Position numbers and translations under genes: made by a program | Shown here: piece by piece, positions 12,301 through 23,430 of the stretch | Numbering within the stretch: the first letter of the stretch is position 1 | How the letters are laid out: each line of letters opens with the position of its first letter | Assembly: GCA_949752795.1 (NCBI GenBank) | Contig: OX457072.1 | Span: 62,001 to 126,000 of the forward strand | Direction: 5' to 3' | Source: Hyperoodon ampullatus | Taxonomy: Eukaryota > Chordata > Mammalia > Artiodactyla > Ziphiidae | DNA length: 64,000 bases | Notes under the pieces: model-generated | Told to the model about the DNA's origin: nothing | What the model saw: the letters and a program-made list of their open reading frames with translations, nothing else | The model's database searches: none

Positions 12301-12718
12301 AGGAGGGCCCACCAGCCCTTAAGAAGGCAGCATCTGGGGGCTGGCAGGTCACTGCACCCAGTCCTGTATAAATCCACACGTGTCCACTGAGTGCCCTCCA
12401 GTCTGGGCTGTGCTGGAACCTGGGGCTGCCCAGGCAGAGTAGGGCCAGCATCACCCTTCCCAGGTAGGAGGGCAGAAGGAAACCATGCATGACTTCTGAC
12501 ACCCTCCCCAATCCTTGACAGAGGTTGAGTTGGATAAGAAACAGTCCGAGACAAGAACAGACATTTCATTCTTCTCTCAGAGCCCAGGACTGGGGGAAGG
12601 GAGGCCAGAAAAACAGTTATTGACCTCAGCTCCCTGACTCCTGTTTGACCCTGGGCAAGTCCTATCCATTCTGGAGGCTTCAGAGAGAAAGAGAGGGGAG
12701 GGCAATGAGGGCCAATTG
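9391..12718. other. No gene recognised
   Basis: Mixed-composition sequence with only short open frames on both strands, including 9888-10298 on the minus strand and 11200-11457 and 11771-11998 on the plus strand. None shows a domain I recognise, a splice pattern or a poly-A tail. Confidence 0.5.
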
Positions 12719-12908
12719 TGCTTAAACCTAACTCTAACCTTTACCCTAAGAACCCTGACCTCTAACCGTAACCCCCTAACGACCCTCGACCCAGACCCCT
12801 GAACTCTAATCCCCGACCCTTTAACCACAACCCTCTACCAGGACTCTCCAACAATGACCCATAACCCTAAACCGTGACCCCTGAACCCTCACACTAACTC
12901 AACCTCAG
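12719..12908 (-). repeat. Degenerate telomere-like (TTAGGG-related) tract
   Basis: The + strand carries many imperfect units such as accctaa, aaccctgacc, taaccgtaacc, ataaccctaaacc. The reverse strand therefore reads like decayed TTAGGG repeats with variable spacing. Exact CCCTAA hexamers are few. Confidence 0.6.
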
Positions 12909-12934
12909 GCCTAAAGCCTGGCCTAGTGGGTACC

Positions 12935-14317
12935 GAGGGATGACTGTATGAACTCTCAAATAAACCAAGGAATTAAATCTTCCTGACCATGAATTTAGCA
13001 ATGGTTTCTTAGATTTGACAGTAAAGCATAAGAAATGAAAGAAAAAAATAGATAAATTGGATTTCCTCAAAATTACAAACCTTTGTGCATCAAAAGAGGC
13101 TATCCAGAAAGGAAGAAGACAGCCCACAGAATGGAAGGCAATACTGGCACATTATATATCTGATAAGGCTCTTTACCTAGAATATACCCAGGACTTTTCC
13201 AACTCATCAACAAAAAGACAAACAATAAAATTTTTGAAACAGACAAATGGCTGCATGGACTGCTCTCCAGGCAAGACATACAAACGGTCAACAAGGACAT
13301 GGAAAGATATCAAATGTTAGTAGTCATGATGAAAATGCAAATGAAAGCCATAGTGTGATGCCCCTTCACACACACTAGAACAAAAATAAACTTTAAAATC
13401 AATTTTAAAATATATAAATAAAAATAACAAAGGTTGGCAACAATGTAGAGAAATTGGAATCCTTAAACGTTACTTGTGGAGATGTACAATGGTGCAGTCT
13501 ATGTGTACAAAACTTTAGCATTTACTCAAAAATATAAAATATAATTACCATGTGGTTCAACAACTCCACTCCTAGATATATACCAAAAAATGGAAAACAG
13601 GCGTTCAAACAAAAACTTGTACACCAATTATTCGTAGCAGCACTGTTAACAACAGCCCAGGGTAGAAAAGATTTAAATGTCCATCAGCAGGTAAATGGAT
13701 AAGCAAAATAAGGTAGATCCACAGCTACATTATTCTGTCATATAAAGGAATAAAGTAAAATTATACAGCCGCTGTGGAAAACTGTATGGTGGCTCCTGAA
13801 AAACATGGAAAATGTGTGATCCCTTGATTCCACTCCAGGGTGTACACCCAGAATATTAGAAAGCAAGGACTGGAACAGACATTTGTACCCCATATTCATA
13901 GCAACGTTATTCACAATAACCAAAAGGTGGAAGCAACACAACACATCCTTCAACAGATGAATGGACAAGTACAGTATAGTATATACACAATGGAATATGA
14001 TTCAACCTTTAAAACTAAGGTAATTCTCACACATGCTACAATGTGGATGAACCTTGAAGTCATTATGCTAAGTGAAACCAGCCAGACACAAAAAAGGACA
14101 AATGTTCTATGGTTCCACTAGTATGGGGTATCCAGATAAGTCAAACTCAAAGACAAAGTAGAATAAGGTTGCCAGGGGTTGAGATGAGTTCGTGTTTAAT
14201 GGCTACGGTTTCACATGGGGAAAATGAAGTTCTGGAGATGGATGGTGAGGATATTTTTACAACAATGTGAATGTAGTTAATGCCATAGAACTGTGTACTT
14301 ACAAATGGTTTAAATGG
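12935..14317 (+). mobile_element. L1 fragment (ORF2 C-terminal end and 3' UTR)
   Basis: The text 'aaaattacaaacctttgtgc', the frame 13057-13320 (DFLKITNLCASKEAIQKGRR), and then 3' UTR phrases such as 'caatggaatatgattcaacc' and 'aactgtgtacttacaaatgg' identify an old L1. All frames are broken. Confidence 0.75.
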
Positions 14318-14634
14318 GGCTTCCTTCGTGGCACAGTGGTTAAGAATCCGCCTGCCAATGCAGGGGACACGGGTTCAAGCGCTGGTCCTGGAAGATCCTG
14401 CATGCCGCAGAGCAACTAAGCCTGCGAGCCACAGCTACTGAGCCCTCGTGCTACAACTACTGAAACCCGTGCACCTAGAGCCCATGCTCCATAACAAGAG
14501 AAGCCACCGCAATGAGAAGCCTGCACACAGCAATGAAGAGTAGCCCCACTCGCCACAACTAAAGAAAGCCTGCGTGCAGCAACAAAGACCCAACACAGCC
14601 AAAAAATAAAAAATAATTTTTTAAAAGCTTTAAA
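14318..14634 (+). mobile_element. CHR-type SINE, long variant
   Basis: The element starts ggcttccttcgtggcacagt and ends in an A-rich tail. A 15-bp target duplication aaatggtttaaatgg is at 14303-14317 and 14635-14649. Confidence 0.93.
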
Positions 14635-14649
14635 AAATGGTTTAAATGG

Positions 14650-15657
14650 TAAATGTTATGTGTTTTTAATCACAATGGGAAAAAATGAATGAAATAATGA
14701 TCAATGTTACATTGTGGATAAACACTGAAAACATCCTAAGTGAAAGAAGCCATACAGAAAAACCACCCAGATCATGCTCATCTTGTACACTTTAAATCCA
14801 GCAAGGTTTTTAAAGTGAGGAAAAGCCCCAGTGATGGTTCCAAGAAAAGAAAACTGGATTCGAATGGAAAAATACATTTCCACAAAGCTGGGGCAGCTGG
14901 TGAAAGTTGAAGCAAGTCTGTGGATAGGATTATAATGTGGAAACCATAATTATTCCTCATTTTGGGGTTATGTGCTCGTTCCCTGGGAGAGTGGCCCTCC
15001 CACTCTCACAGGGTAAACAAACTGGAGTATTTTGTGAATGTGGAAAACTTTATACTGCTATTTAAAGTTTTTTATACACTTGAAATTTACTAGAAAATAA
15101 AGTACTTATCAAAACAACCATGTCATACCAAGCCAGAAATACAGACATCAAACTCTGTCATAGAGGCCAAGCCCTACCCAGATCCAGTTCCCCCACAGTG
15201 GTGATGCTAATCACCCTTGTAGGAGTCCACATACTACAAGAGGCACCATGGGAAGATTATATTGGGAACCACTGTGTCTTGGGTGCTGTGGATGACCTGG
15301 ATGTAGTTGAAACAGTGAGATTTCTGAATTCTAGCTTTCCACATTCAACCACCAAAAACTGTTACAACTAAAAAATGAATTCAGTAAAGCTACAGGATAA
15401 AAAAAAGAAAAATCAATGCAAAAAAATCATTTGTGATCCTATACACTGATAATGAACCATCAGAAGAAGAATTTTAAAAAAATTCCACTTACAGTTGCAT
15501 CCAAAAAGATAACTAGGAGTAAATTTAACCAAGGATGTGAAGGACCTGCACACTGAAAACTGGAAGACACTGATAAAGGAAACTGAACAGACAAAAATAA
15601 ATGGAAAGATACCCCGTGCTCATGGGTAAAAAGAATATTGTGGAAATATGCATTCTA
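14650..15657 (+). mobile_element. L1-derived part of copy B
   Basis: Old L1 sequence; 15370-15657 is ORF2-derived ('ccaaggatgtgaaggacctg' type) and 14650-15370 matches 960-1660 of copy A. Confidence 0.65.
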
Positions 15658-15801
15658 AGGTGGGACTTCCCTGGCTGTCCAGGGGTTGGGATTCTGCGTG
15701 CCCACTGCAGGGGGCATGGGTTCGATCCCTCATTGGGGAACTAAGATCCCGCATCCTGCATGCCACATGGTGTGGTCCCAATTTTTTTTTAATTAAAAAA
15801 A
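15658..15801 (+). mobile_element. CHR-type SINE, short old variant
   Basis: It starts ggtgggacttccctggctgt. An approximate target duplication atatgcattcta / atatgcatccta is at 15646-15657 and 15802-15813. Confidence 0.88.
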
Positions 15802-16430
15802 ATATGCATCCTAGCCAAATTAATGTACACATTCAACGCAATCCTTACCAAAAGTCCAATGACATTTTCCATAGAAACAGAACAAACAATCTGAAGTTGT
15901 GTGTGGAACCACAAAGGACCCAGAAGAGCCAAAGGGACCCTGAGGCAGGAGAACGGGCTGGAGGCATCTCCCTCCCTGACTTCACACTTCATTACAAAGC
16001 TACAGTCCCAAAAAAGTGTGGAATTGGCACAAAAACAGGCACACAGACCAGAGGAACAGAGCAGAGAACCCAGGAATCAACCTACAGGTATGTGGTCAGT
16101 TCCTTCACAAGAAAGGAGCCAAGAACATACACCAGGGAAAGGACAGTCCCCTCAATAAACGGTGCTGGGAAAACCAGACGCCACACTCCAAAGAACAACA
16201 CTGCACTCTGTCTACACCACACACAAAAGGGGCCAAAAACCCAGTTTTCCACATCAAGCCCTTCCTCTCCTGGGTCCTCTGAAGACAGACACCCTCAGCG
16301 GTCAGCCATGTACAGGAACCTGCTGCTCACTTTTCCTCACCTTTTCCGTCAGTGGCATCACCTCCCGGCAGGTCCTGAGGAGACCAGGCTCCTGTCAGCA
16401 TGAACTGGACCCCACAGTGTCCCAAAGCTG
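15802..16430 (+). mobile_element. L1 ORF2-derived sequence, then GC-rich unrecognised piece
   Basis: From 15802 to about 16250 the L1 ORF2 text continues ('ttaatgtacacattcaacgc', 'acttcattacaaagctacag', 'ctcaataaacggtgctggga'). Frames are broken. About 16250-16430 is GC-rich and matches 6690-6760 of copy A. Confidence 0.65.
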
Positions 16431-16700
16431 AAGCCCCAGTGGGTCCTGAGGAGACCCGGCTTCCGTTAGTGTGGACTCGACCCCCGGTGATCCCGAAGCC
16501 CAGCCGTCAGAGTGGACTCGGCCCCACGTTTCCCAGAAGCCAAAGCCCCAGCGGGTCCTGAGGAGACCCAGCTTCCGTTAGTGTGGACTCGACCCCGGCT
16601 TGTCCCGAAGCCCGGCCATCAGCGTGGACTTGGCCCCGCGTGTCCCAGAAGCCAAAGCCCCAGCGGGTCCTGAGGAGTCGGGGCTCCTCTCAGCATGGAC
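16431..16700. repeat. 112-bp tandem repeat (about 2.5 copies)
   Basis: The marker gggtcctgaggag recurs at 16441, 16553 and 16665, a period of 112 bp, with 'ttccgttagtgtggactcga' and 'agaagccaaagccccagcgg' in each unit. Units also contain a weaker half-length internal similarity. The sequence is GC-rich. Confidence 0.85.
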
Positions 16701-17154
16701 ATGACAGCATGATCTGAACAGACGTCCCGCCGAAAAAGATACACAGATAGTGAAAGTCATACAGAAACAAGCTCAACATCATATACCATTAGGGAATTAC
16801 AAATTAAAATCATGAGATATCACAACACACCTATTAGGACTGCTAAGTTCCAAAAATAGGACAATACCAATTGCTAGAGGGTGAGGAACAAAAGGAACTC
16901 TCCCTCATCGCTGGGGGGATGCATGTGCAGCCACTTTGTAAGACAATTTAGCAGTATTTTCCAAAGCTAAACAAGTCTCACGTTGGGATCCAACAATCCT
17001 GTTTCCAGTATTTAGGCAACTGCTTTGAAAATCTATGTCCAAATGCAAACAAGGATGCAATTATGCACAGCAGCACTTCCATAATGGCTAAAAACTTGAA
17101 GAAATCAGGATATGCTTCAAAAGATGAATGCATAGGCAAATTGGGGTACATCCA
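16701..17154 (+). mobile_element. L1 3' region, copy B
   Basis: L1 text includes 'gaaagtcatacagaaacaag' and 'cataatggctaaaaacttga'. It is interrupted at 17154 by the LTR at the same place as in copy A. Confidence 0.65.
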
Positions 17155-18050
17155 TGTCAAGGCGAGTAGAATATGCCACCCCAAAATATGTCTCTCTGGC
17201 ATAAGGATTATTGGCCTGCTTTAAAAAAAAAAAAAAAGGGCTTCCCTGGTGGCTCAGTGGTTAATAGTCTGCCTGCCGATTCAGGGGACACAGATTCGAG
17301 CCCTGGTCCAGGAAGATCCCACATGCCACAGAGCAACTAAGCCTGTGAGCCACAACTACTGAGCCTGCGCTCTAGAGCCTGCGAGCCACAACTACTGAGC
17401 CCGTGTGCCACAACTACTGAGTCCGTGTGCCACAACTACTGAAGCCTGCACGCCTAGAGCCTGTGCTCCGCGACAAGAAAGGCCACCACAACGAGAAGCC
17501 CACGCACTGCAATGAAGAGTAGCCGCTGCTTGCCACAACCAGAGAAAAGCCTGCACGCAGCAACGAAGACCCAATGCAGCCAAAAATAAAATAATAAATT
17601 TGTTTTTAAAAAAATCTCAGAAAACTGAGATTGCCGTATTATGAAGGACATTTACAATCGAGAAATCTCCATTTATAAGGGTATGTCCCTCTTTGCACCA
17701 AAAATAGGATAATTAAATCTTAAGTAACTCTTTTCAATGGAGAAGTCCTGACTTTAATGTGCAAACAGTCATACCCTTGTTTACTGAGCTTTGCATGATA
17801 ACCTGCCATAAGTGGTCTTCCCCCGTTCCCCAGCACCTTTCTTCTGTTTTTAGCTGAAGACAGTATTTAAGGGGATTGTTATGGTCATTTCAGGGAGTGA
17901 CTCAGTTTCCGTGGTATCCCCCCTGTATTCAGAAGGTATGCATGTTATTAAACTTCTGCTTTTCTCCTGGTAATCTGTCTTTTATTACAGGGGCAGGGGG
18001 GACCTCAACCAAGAACCTAGAAAAGTAGAGGGAAAATTGTTTTTCCTCCC
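17155..18050 (+). mobile_element. ERVL-type solo LTR (copy B)
   Basis: It starts tgtcaaggcgagtagaatat and carries the same series as the copy A LTR, ending before atacacgtgcagtgg, where the L1 resumes. It has its own SINE at 17238-17612. No coding sequence. Confidence 0.7.
17238..17612 (+). mobile_element. CHR-type SINE with internal tandem expansion
   Basis: The SINE runs from gggcttccctggtggctcag to an A-rich tail. The 'gagccacaactactgagcc' segment is repeated several times at about 17346-17440, making the copy unusually long. Confidence 0.9.
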
Positions 18051-18740
18051 ATACACGTGCAGTGGAATACTACTCAGCGGAAAGGAATGCACCACCAACC
18101 TATGGAAAGACATGGATAAATCTTCAGTATATACTGCTAAGTGAAAGAATCCAGTCTGAGGAGGCTGCACACAGTATGACCCCATTGATGACATTCTGGG
18201 AAAGGCAAAGCTACATAGATGATAAGCAGATCATGGGGTGGGGGGTTTGAAGTGTTCCACGTGGTACTCTAGGGTGGATACCTGTCACTATGCAGTTGTC
18301 TAAGCCCACAGATGTGCACAGCCCAAGGGGCCAATCATAATCTATTCAAATTTAGTTATTTAGGATGTAGGAGTGTTGCAGGATGGAATACATAATGTCA
18401 CAGAGTCTAACTGTGTTAGAAATATATGGAAACAACTCACTGTAGGGGATGGGGTAAAAGCTGCTGACCTAAGTTACCTTTGGAAATGAATGGAATTTGT
18501 AGACTAAAGGCAAAATGGACTGTATATCAACAGTGAGCTTTATTCTACGAAGTTCTTTCCAGGGTGTAGTAGCTAACAATTCTGAAACCTCTGCACATGT
18601 AACCTGGAAAGGAGCAATGCACAGATAAATGGCAGATGGTGGGAGCTAGGCTCCTTGCTGTGGGAGCAGGAAGTTACAGATAAGCAAGGGGAGAGCCTCT
18701 GCCCTCGTAATCCTGGATCTGGGCTTCCTGGGAGGATGCT
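18051..18740 (+). mobile_element. L1 3' UTR, copy B
   Basis: It matches 8688-9390: 'gtggaatactactcagcgga', 'gatacctgtcactatgcagt', 'ggaaacaactcactgtaggg'. Confidence 0.6.
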
Positions 18741-19679
18741 GACTGGCTGCGATGTTGACAGATCTTCACACTGGGAAGACCCTGCAGACGTAGGAACTTC
18801 ACGCCCCATCTTTCCACCCATACCTGCTGGAAACACTCAGCCCTCCATAATCAGTCAGTTGCAGCATTTAAGACATTCTCACCCCCAGGCAGATAAAGGA
18901 GCATGAGGGTCTTGCTTACCCCTAAGCTGTCCCAGAATCCAGGCCCTGGGGGTGGAGCCAGGATGGGGCTTCCTGGGCCTCTGAATCCAGGCCCTGGGGG
19001 TGGAGCCAGGTTGGGGGTTCCGGGGCCTCTGACCAGAAGGTGAGAGAAGGGAGGAAGACCGGTCCTGAGGACAGAGGTTCCCTCAAGTCTGTGAGCCCAG
19101 GAGCCCCAGTGGGGTTCATTCCCAGTGAGGACATGGGCAGGGCCTGCAGTGGTCCTGTGTTCCCCCTGGACCCCTTTGATGAAGCCATGGCAGCACTGGG
19201 CCCAGACGTCTCCTGGTGGTGTCTCAAACTCTGACACAGCAGTTTTACAAAGGAACAAGAGAATGGAGCTGAGCCCCTGATGGCCACTCCTTTCTGGCTC
19301 TGAGTTGCTTCCACCAGGACTGCAGTCACCTGCACGTAGTCTGCTGTGACCTACCTGCCCCCACTGGCCTTTCCTCTCCCTCCCTGGGATGATTCCCATG
19401 ACATTTCCAGCCTGGACCCCTCCCTTAGGCCAGACGCCTCTGTCCAGCCACTGCACCCCCATCTCACCTTGGGGGCTAACAGGGCCCTCAGAGGACTGGG
19501 ATCCCGCAGCTTCCCACACCCAGGAGCAGCCCCACCTTCCCAGGTTGCAGAGCCCAGGCACCGGGTGTAACAGAGCCGGACCCTACAGGGCCTTCCCAGG
19601 ACAGAGCCCTCCCCCACGTCCTCTGCTGTAGGTCCTCTCTGAAGTACCCGGATAGCAGTGTCTGACGCACGCTTCCTCC
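18741..19679. other. GC-rich sequence, no gene recognised
   Basis: There are long overlapping open frames on both strands (for example 18851-19561 on the minus strand), as expected from GC richness. A short direct duplication of the phrase 'aatccaggccctgggggtgg' lies near 18940 and 18980. No domain or splice pattern was recognised. Confidence 0.5.
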
Positions 19680-20030
19680 ACCACCAAGTGGAAGAAATTA
19701 ACTGCTTGATGATCATGAACAGGTAGCCCTGGAGCTTCTGGGGCCTAAGAATTTATAATGTTAACCGCCTGTTACCTCACCATCAACCAGAGAATTGTGC
19801 ACCAGCTGATCACGTACCCTGTGACCCCCCTCCGTCACTTGGCCTTTAAAATTGTTTTGCTGAAATCCTTCAGGGAGTTCGGGGTTTTAGAGCACAGGCC
19901 ACCTGGCCTCCTTGTATTGGCACTTGTACAATTAGAGCTGCACTTTCCTTCACCACCCCCGGTGTCAGTAGACTGGCTTTACTGCACTTGGGCAAGCGGA
20001 CCCACGTTTTGCTCGGTAACACTGGGGTCT
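19680..20030 (+). mobile_element. LTR-like element
   Basis: A TATA-like cctttaaaattgt near 19840 is followed by 'ccttcaccacccccggtgtc', 'gtagactggctttactgcac' and an end 'ttttgctcggtaaca'. This resembles the R/U5 end of mammalian LTRs. The left border is not clear and no family is assigned. Confidence 0.5.
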
Positions 20031-20169
20031 CCCAGGCTCCCACCCTCCTTGCGCCCCAGTGACTGTCATCTGCTCCTCCAGAGTCTTCTTGCAGCAAAAA
20101 TAGAAATGAAGTTTTCCTTCCCCCGAGAACAAGGAAAACAAAGGGGACAGCGAACAGGCTAGAGAAGAA

Positions 20170-20748
20170 ACACAACTTGGCCTGAAAGAGTTCATCACTC
20201 CTTGTTTTCCTTTGTCACTCATTTGTAGTAACTAGATTTGTACTTTACAAAGCTAACCTCACTCCCTGACACTATGTAATTTACATTCGGCACCCATCAC
20301 CCCTAACTCTGTGTGAGTTACATCTCCTGCCTCTCACTCCCTCACCTTATTATGTCCAGCACTTACATTCTATACGCCCCTCATAACAAGTCACCCCCTA
20401 TAGTTTTTCATTTCAGAAATGAGGTCACCGGCCGATAAACCAGAGACAAACATACACAATTACCAGACTGCTGGACACCAATTACCGGGCAGCCTGACGC
20501 CAACTATGACTGTTTTGAAACAATGCAAAGGAAAGGAGGAATGCAAGACCTTCACTACTTTGATCCTCATCCCATACCCTGGACTGCAAGAGCCCCACAT
20601 ATAAAATCTTCCCTGATTCTCAAGGAGGGGTGCCCAGTCTTCCCTTCTGCCTGGCAGAAAAATAAAGCCATCTCTCTCTTCCTCAGAAATCCCTGTCTCT
20701 GTATTTCTGCTCGGCCTCGGTGCACAGGGAAGCCGATATTTCAACAAC
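20170..20748 (+). mobile_element. LTR-like element with TATA box and poly-A signal
   Basis: The right part has catataaaatctt at about 20598, aataaagccatctctctc at about 20660 and an end '...gccgatatttcaacaaca', the layout of a U3-R-U5 LTR. The left border is uncertain. No retroviral genes adjoin it. Confidence 0.5.
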
Positions 20749-21269
20749 AGTCTGTGGCCAGTTCCCACACTAATTCCCCTCTACACCCACAGCCCTGGCC
20801 CAAGCCCGATCTTGTGCCTGGTTCCTCCGTCAGGCCTGACAAAGCTCCCTGCCCCACAGTGCGTCTCACATCCCACCCCAACGTGCTCTTTCTGAAGCAT
20901 AAACAAACTGACTCTCTCCCACCTGTAATCCCCCAAATGTTTCCCCACTTTCGCTAGGGTATCTGCTGGGAGAGACATCTGCCAAGGCCCTGAGGGTCCC
21001 CAGCATCCCTACTAGGCTGCTGGCTCCTGGGTTCCCTGACAATGAGCACCTCAGCAGGCCAGAAGACACGGCAGGAAACCCCAGAACTGCTCACCTCCGG
21101 AGGGGACTGGCACTGTCATGGCCTGATCAAAGAGAGCAGAGAAGGGCTCCCCTGCTGGGACACAAACTCTGCACGAGTGGCCTCTCCGTGAGCCATTACA
21201 TCACCTCGTGTGACTTGAGGGAAGGAAGGACCAAGGCACCCTTGGTTCCTAAGGAGGATGGTACAGGCT

Positions 21270-21640
21270 CAGTCACGTCCCCCCAAATCTACATGCTGAA
21301 ACCCTAACCCCCAGGACCCAAGGATGTGGCTGTATTTGGAGATGGGATTTTTAGAGGTGATCAAGGTAAAAATGAGGTCACTAGGCTGGATCCTAATCCA
21401 ATAGGATTGATGTCTTACAAGAAGAGATTAGCACACAGATAGGCACAGGGGGAGACCATGTGAGGACCTGGGGAGAAGATGGCTGTCTAAGCACCAGGTA
21501 GAGAGGCCTCAGGAGAAATCAGCCTGCAGTCACCTTGATCTCAGCAGCCAGGACTGGGAGATAGGTCTGTTATTCAAGCGGCCCAGTCTGTGCTCTTTGT
21601 TACGGGGGTCCCGAGCAGACTCACACGCAGGGTAACTCAG
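21270..21640 (+). mobile_element. MaLR (MLT1-like) solo LTR
   Basis: Series typical of these LTRs: 'ccccaaatctacatgctgaa', 'ggctgtatttggagatggga', 'taatccaataggattgatgt', 'caccttgatctcagcagcca', 'cagtctgtgctctttgttac'. Confidence 0.75.
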
Positions 21641-22987
21641 GGCTCAGACTGGACAGAGCTCACTCTCCATCTCCCTGTACGTGAGTTACAGGATCCTCAG
21701 GGCCTGAGGAGGGGGTCCCTGAGGGGAGGCATGAGATAGAAGATGCTAGGCATTAACATGACTGCATTCACGTTAAACGTGCCTGAAGTCCATTCACACG
21801 AGATGGTCTTGTCCTGTATGTACATCGGCACCTTCAGTCTGAACTGCAGATCTTTGGCTTCACCACCTCCACTGAGGGCATTAGCTTCACCTGCTGTGGA
21901 CCGTCTCCTATAGGATTTCCAGAACCACAAAGTGTCGAGGCCTCACAGGCCCCAGAGTCTGTGCGCTACCATCCAGGTGACCCTCACAGCATAGCTGCAC
22001 AGCTGCCCATCAGAACCCATTTCCCTTTTTCCTGTTCATGGTTACCCTGCACCTCCCAGCCTTCCCACCTCTTACAGCTGGGACGCAGTGTCTTGTGTTA
22101 CCAAGGGGAAGGGGTGGAGGTGGTGAGGGCCCTGGCCAGCCTGCATCCTAGGACGGAGGGCATGATGCCCAGTTGGTCACCCCACTCTTCTGGTTGGAGC
22201 CCTCACCTGGAAGCAGGGAGGAGAAACAAGGGGGACAGAGCCTGGGACCTGACACCCACCTGCCCTGGACTCTCACAACAAGGGAACAGAGACGTCTTGA
22301 GCTTCAGCCCAGTTTTGGGAGACACTTTGTTCCAGCAACAAACATTTGCCTTAAAAGCCAAGGTGCTTTACAAACCCCTCCCCAGCTGTCACAGAAAGTC
22401 AGGCTTAATCTCATCACACTTTTCTCAAACCCCAGCTCACGCTGAGACCACCTCTCGGGTGATGGTGCTTCAGAGCAGCCCCTTTAAAAGATCCCTGGAG
22501 TTCAGCTCTCCCAGCCCTGCCTTCAGTTTAAGGAGGAAGTTTCCTTGACAACCTTGACAAACCTGCTCAAGGTTGTTTCCTTGACAACCGAGCTTTGCAA
22601 TCTCCCAAACTCTCCTCCTTCAAACATTCCTATTCTAGGCTGGATGAGCCTAAAGTGACAGTGCTGTCATCATGTGCCAGAGAGTGACTCCTCCAAGCCC
22701 GTAGTTATTGGTTACATGATGCTATTGATGATGAAATCCCAGAAGAGCCAGCTTTGCAGCATAACCATTTCTGGACTCGGCACTGGGTCCCTTTCCACGG
22801 ACAGAGTGGAGTGGCTGTTTCCATGGGCCCCGTGGTGGAAGAGCTCACCTAATGCAGCCAGGACTTCATCCTTTCCAGGTGATTCCAGGGTCCTCACTCT
22901 GCCCAGACCCCACCCACATGGCTGCCGTCTGTGCCAGTCTATACGGGACCTTGGTAACCTCCTAAAATGAGGGTTATTTTATACACA
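21641..22987. other. No gene recognised
   Basis: GC-rich unique-looking sequence. The open frame 21961-22548 has no recognisable domain. A short repeat of tttccttgacaacc occurs near 22540 and 22575. Confidence 0.5.
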
Positions 22988-23430
22988 GGTAATGGGTTGA
23001 ATGCTGGCCCCAAAAGATGTGTCCCCCAGAATACATGAACAGGACCATATCTGGGAAAAGCGTCTTTGTATATGTAGTTAAGGATCTTGAGGTGAGGTCA
23101 TCTTGGGTTAGGGTGGCCCTCAATCCAATTGAGAGAGTCCCTATGAGAGACAACAGAGGAGAGACACAGACAGAGAGGAGAAGCCACGTGAACACAGAGG
23201 CAGAGACGGGAGGGACGCAGCCGCAAGCCTGGGGACGCCTGGAGCCCCCAGAAGCTGGCAAAGGCAGGAAGAACCCTATCCTAGAGCCTTTGGAGAGACT
23301 TCTGTCCTGCAACACCTTGATCTCAGATGTCTGGTCTCCAGGACTGGGGGAGGATGAATTCCTGTTGTTTTAAACCATCCAGCTTGTGGTCATTTGTTAC
23401 AGAAGCCACAGAACGGTCACACAGACCCTA
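22988..23430 (+). mobile_element. MaLR (MLT1-like) solo LTR
   Basis: It has 'gggttgaatgctggcccc', 'agttaaggatcttgaggtga', 'agccacgtgaacacagaggc', 'accttgatctcagatgtctg' and 'gtggtcatttgttacagaag'. Confidence 0.75.

Larger units (their letters stand above)
14265..18740 (+). repeat. Segmental duplication, copy B
   Basis: This is the second copy of the block at 900-9390, in the same order and orientation. It carries the same LTR at the same point of the same L1 (17155-18050 against 7716-8687). It lacks the large young L1, has three private SINEs, and has a tandemly expanded GC-rich section at 16431-16700. Confidence 0.75.

Noticed and set aside
15648..16403. Plus-strand frame of 251 residues
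   Set aside because: It runs from a SINE through L1 ORF2 text out of frame; no protein homology was recognised.
18851..19561. Minus-strand frame of 236 residues in GC-rich DNA
   Set aside because: No recognisable domain; it contains a short duplicated stretch and overlaps frames on the other strand, as expected in GC-rich DNA.
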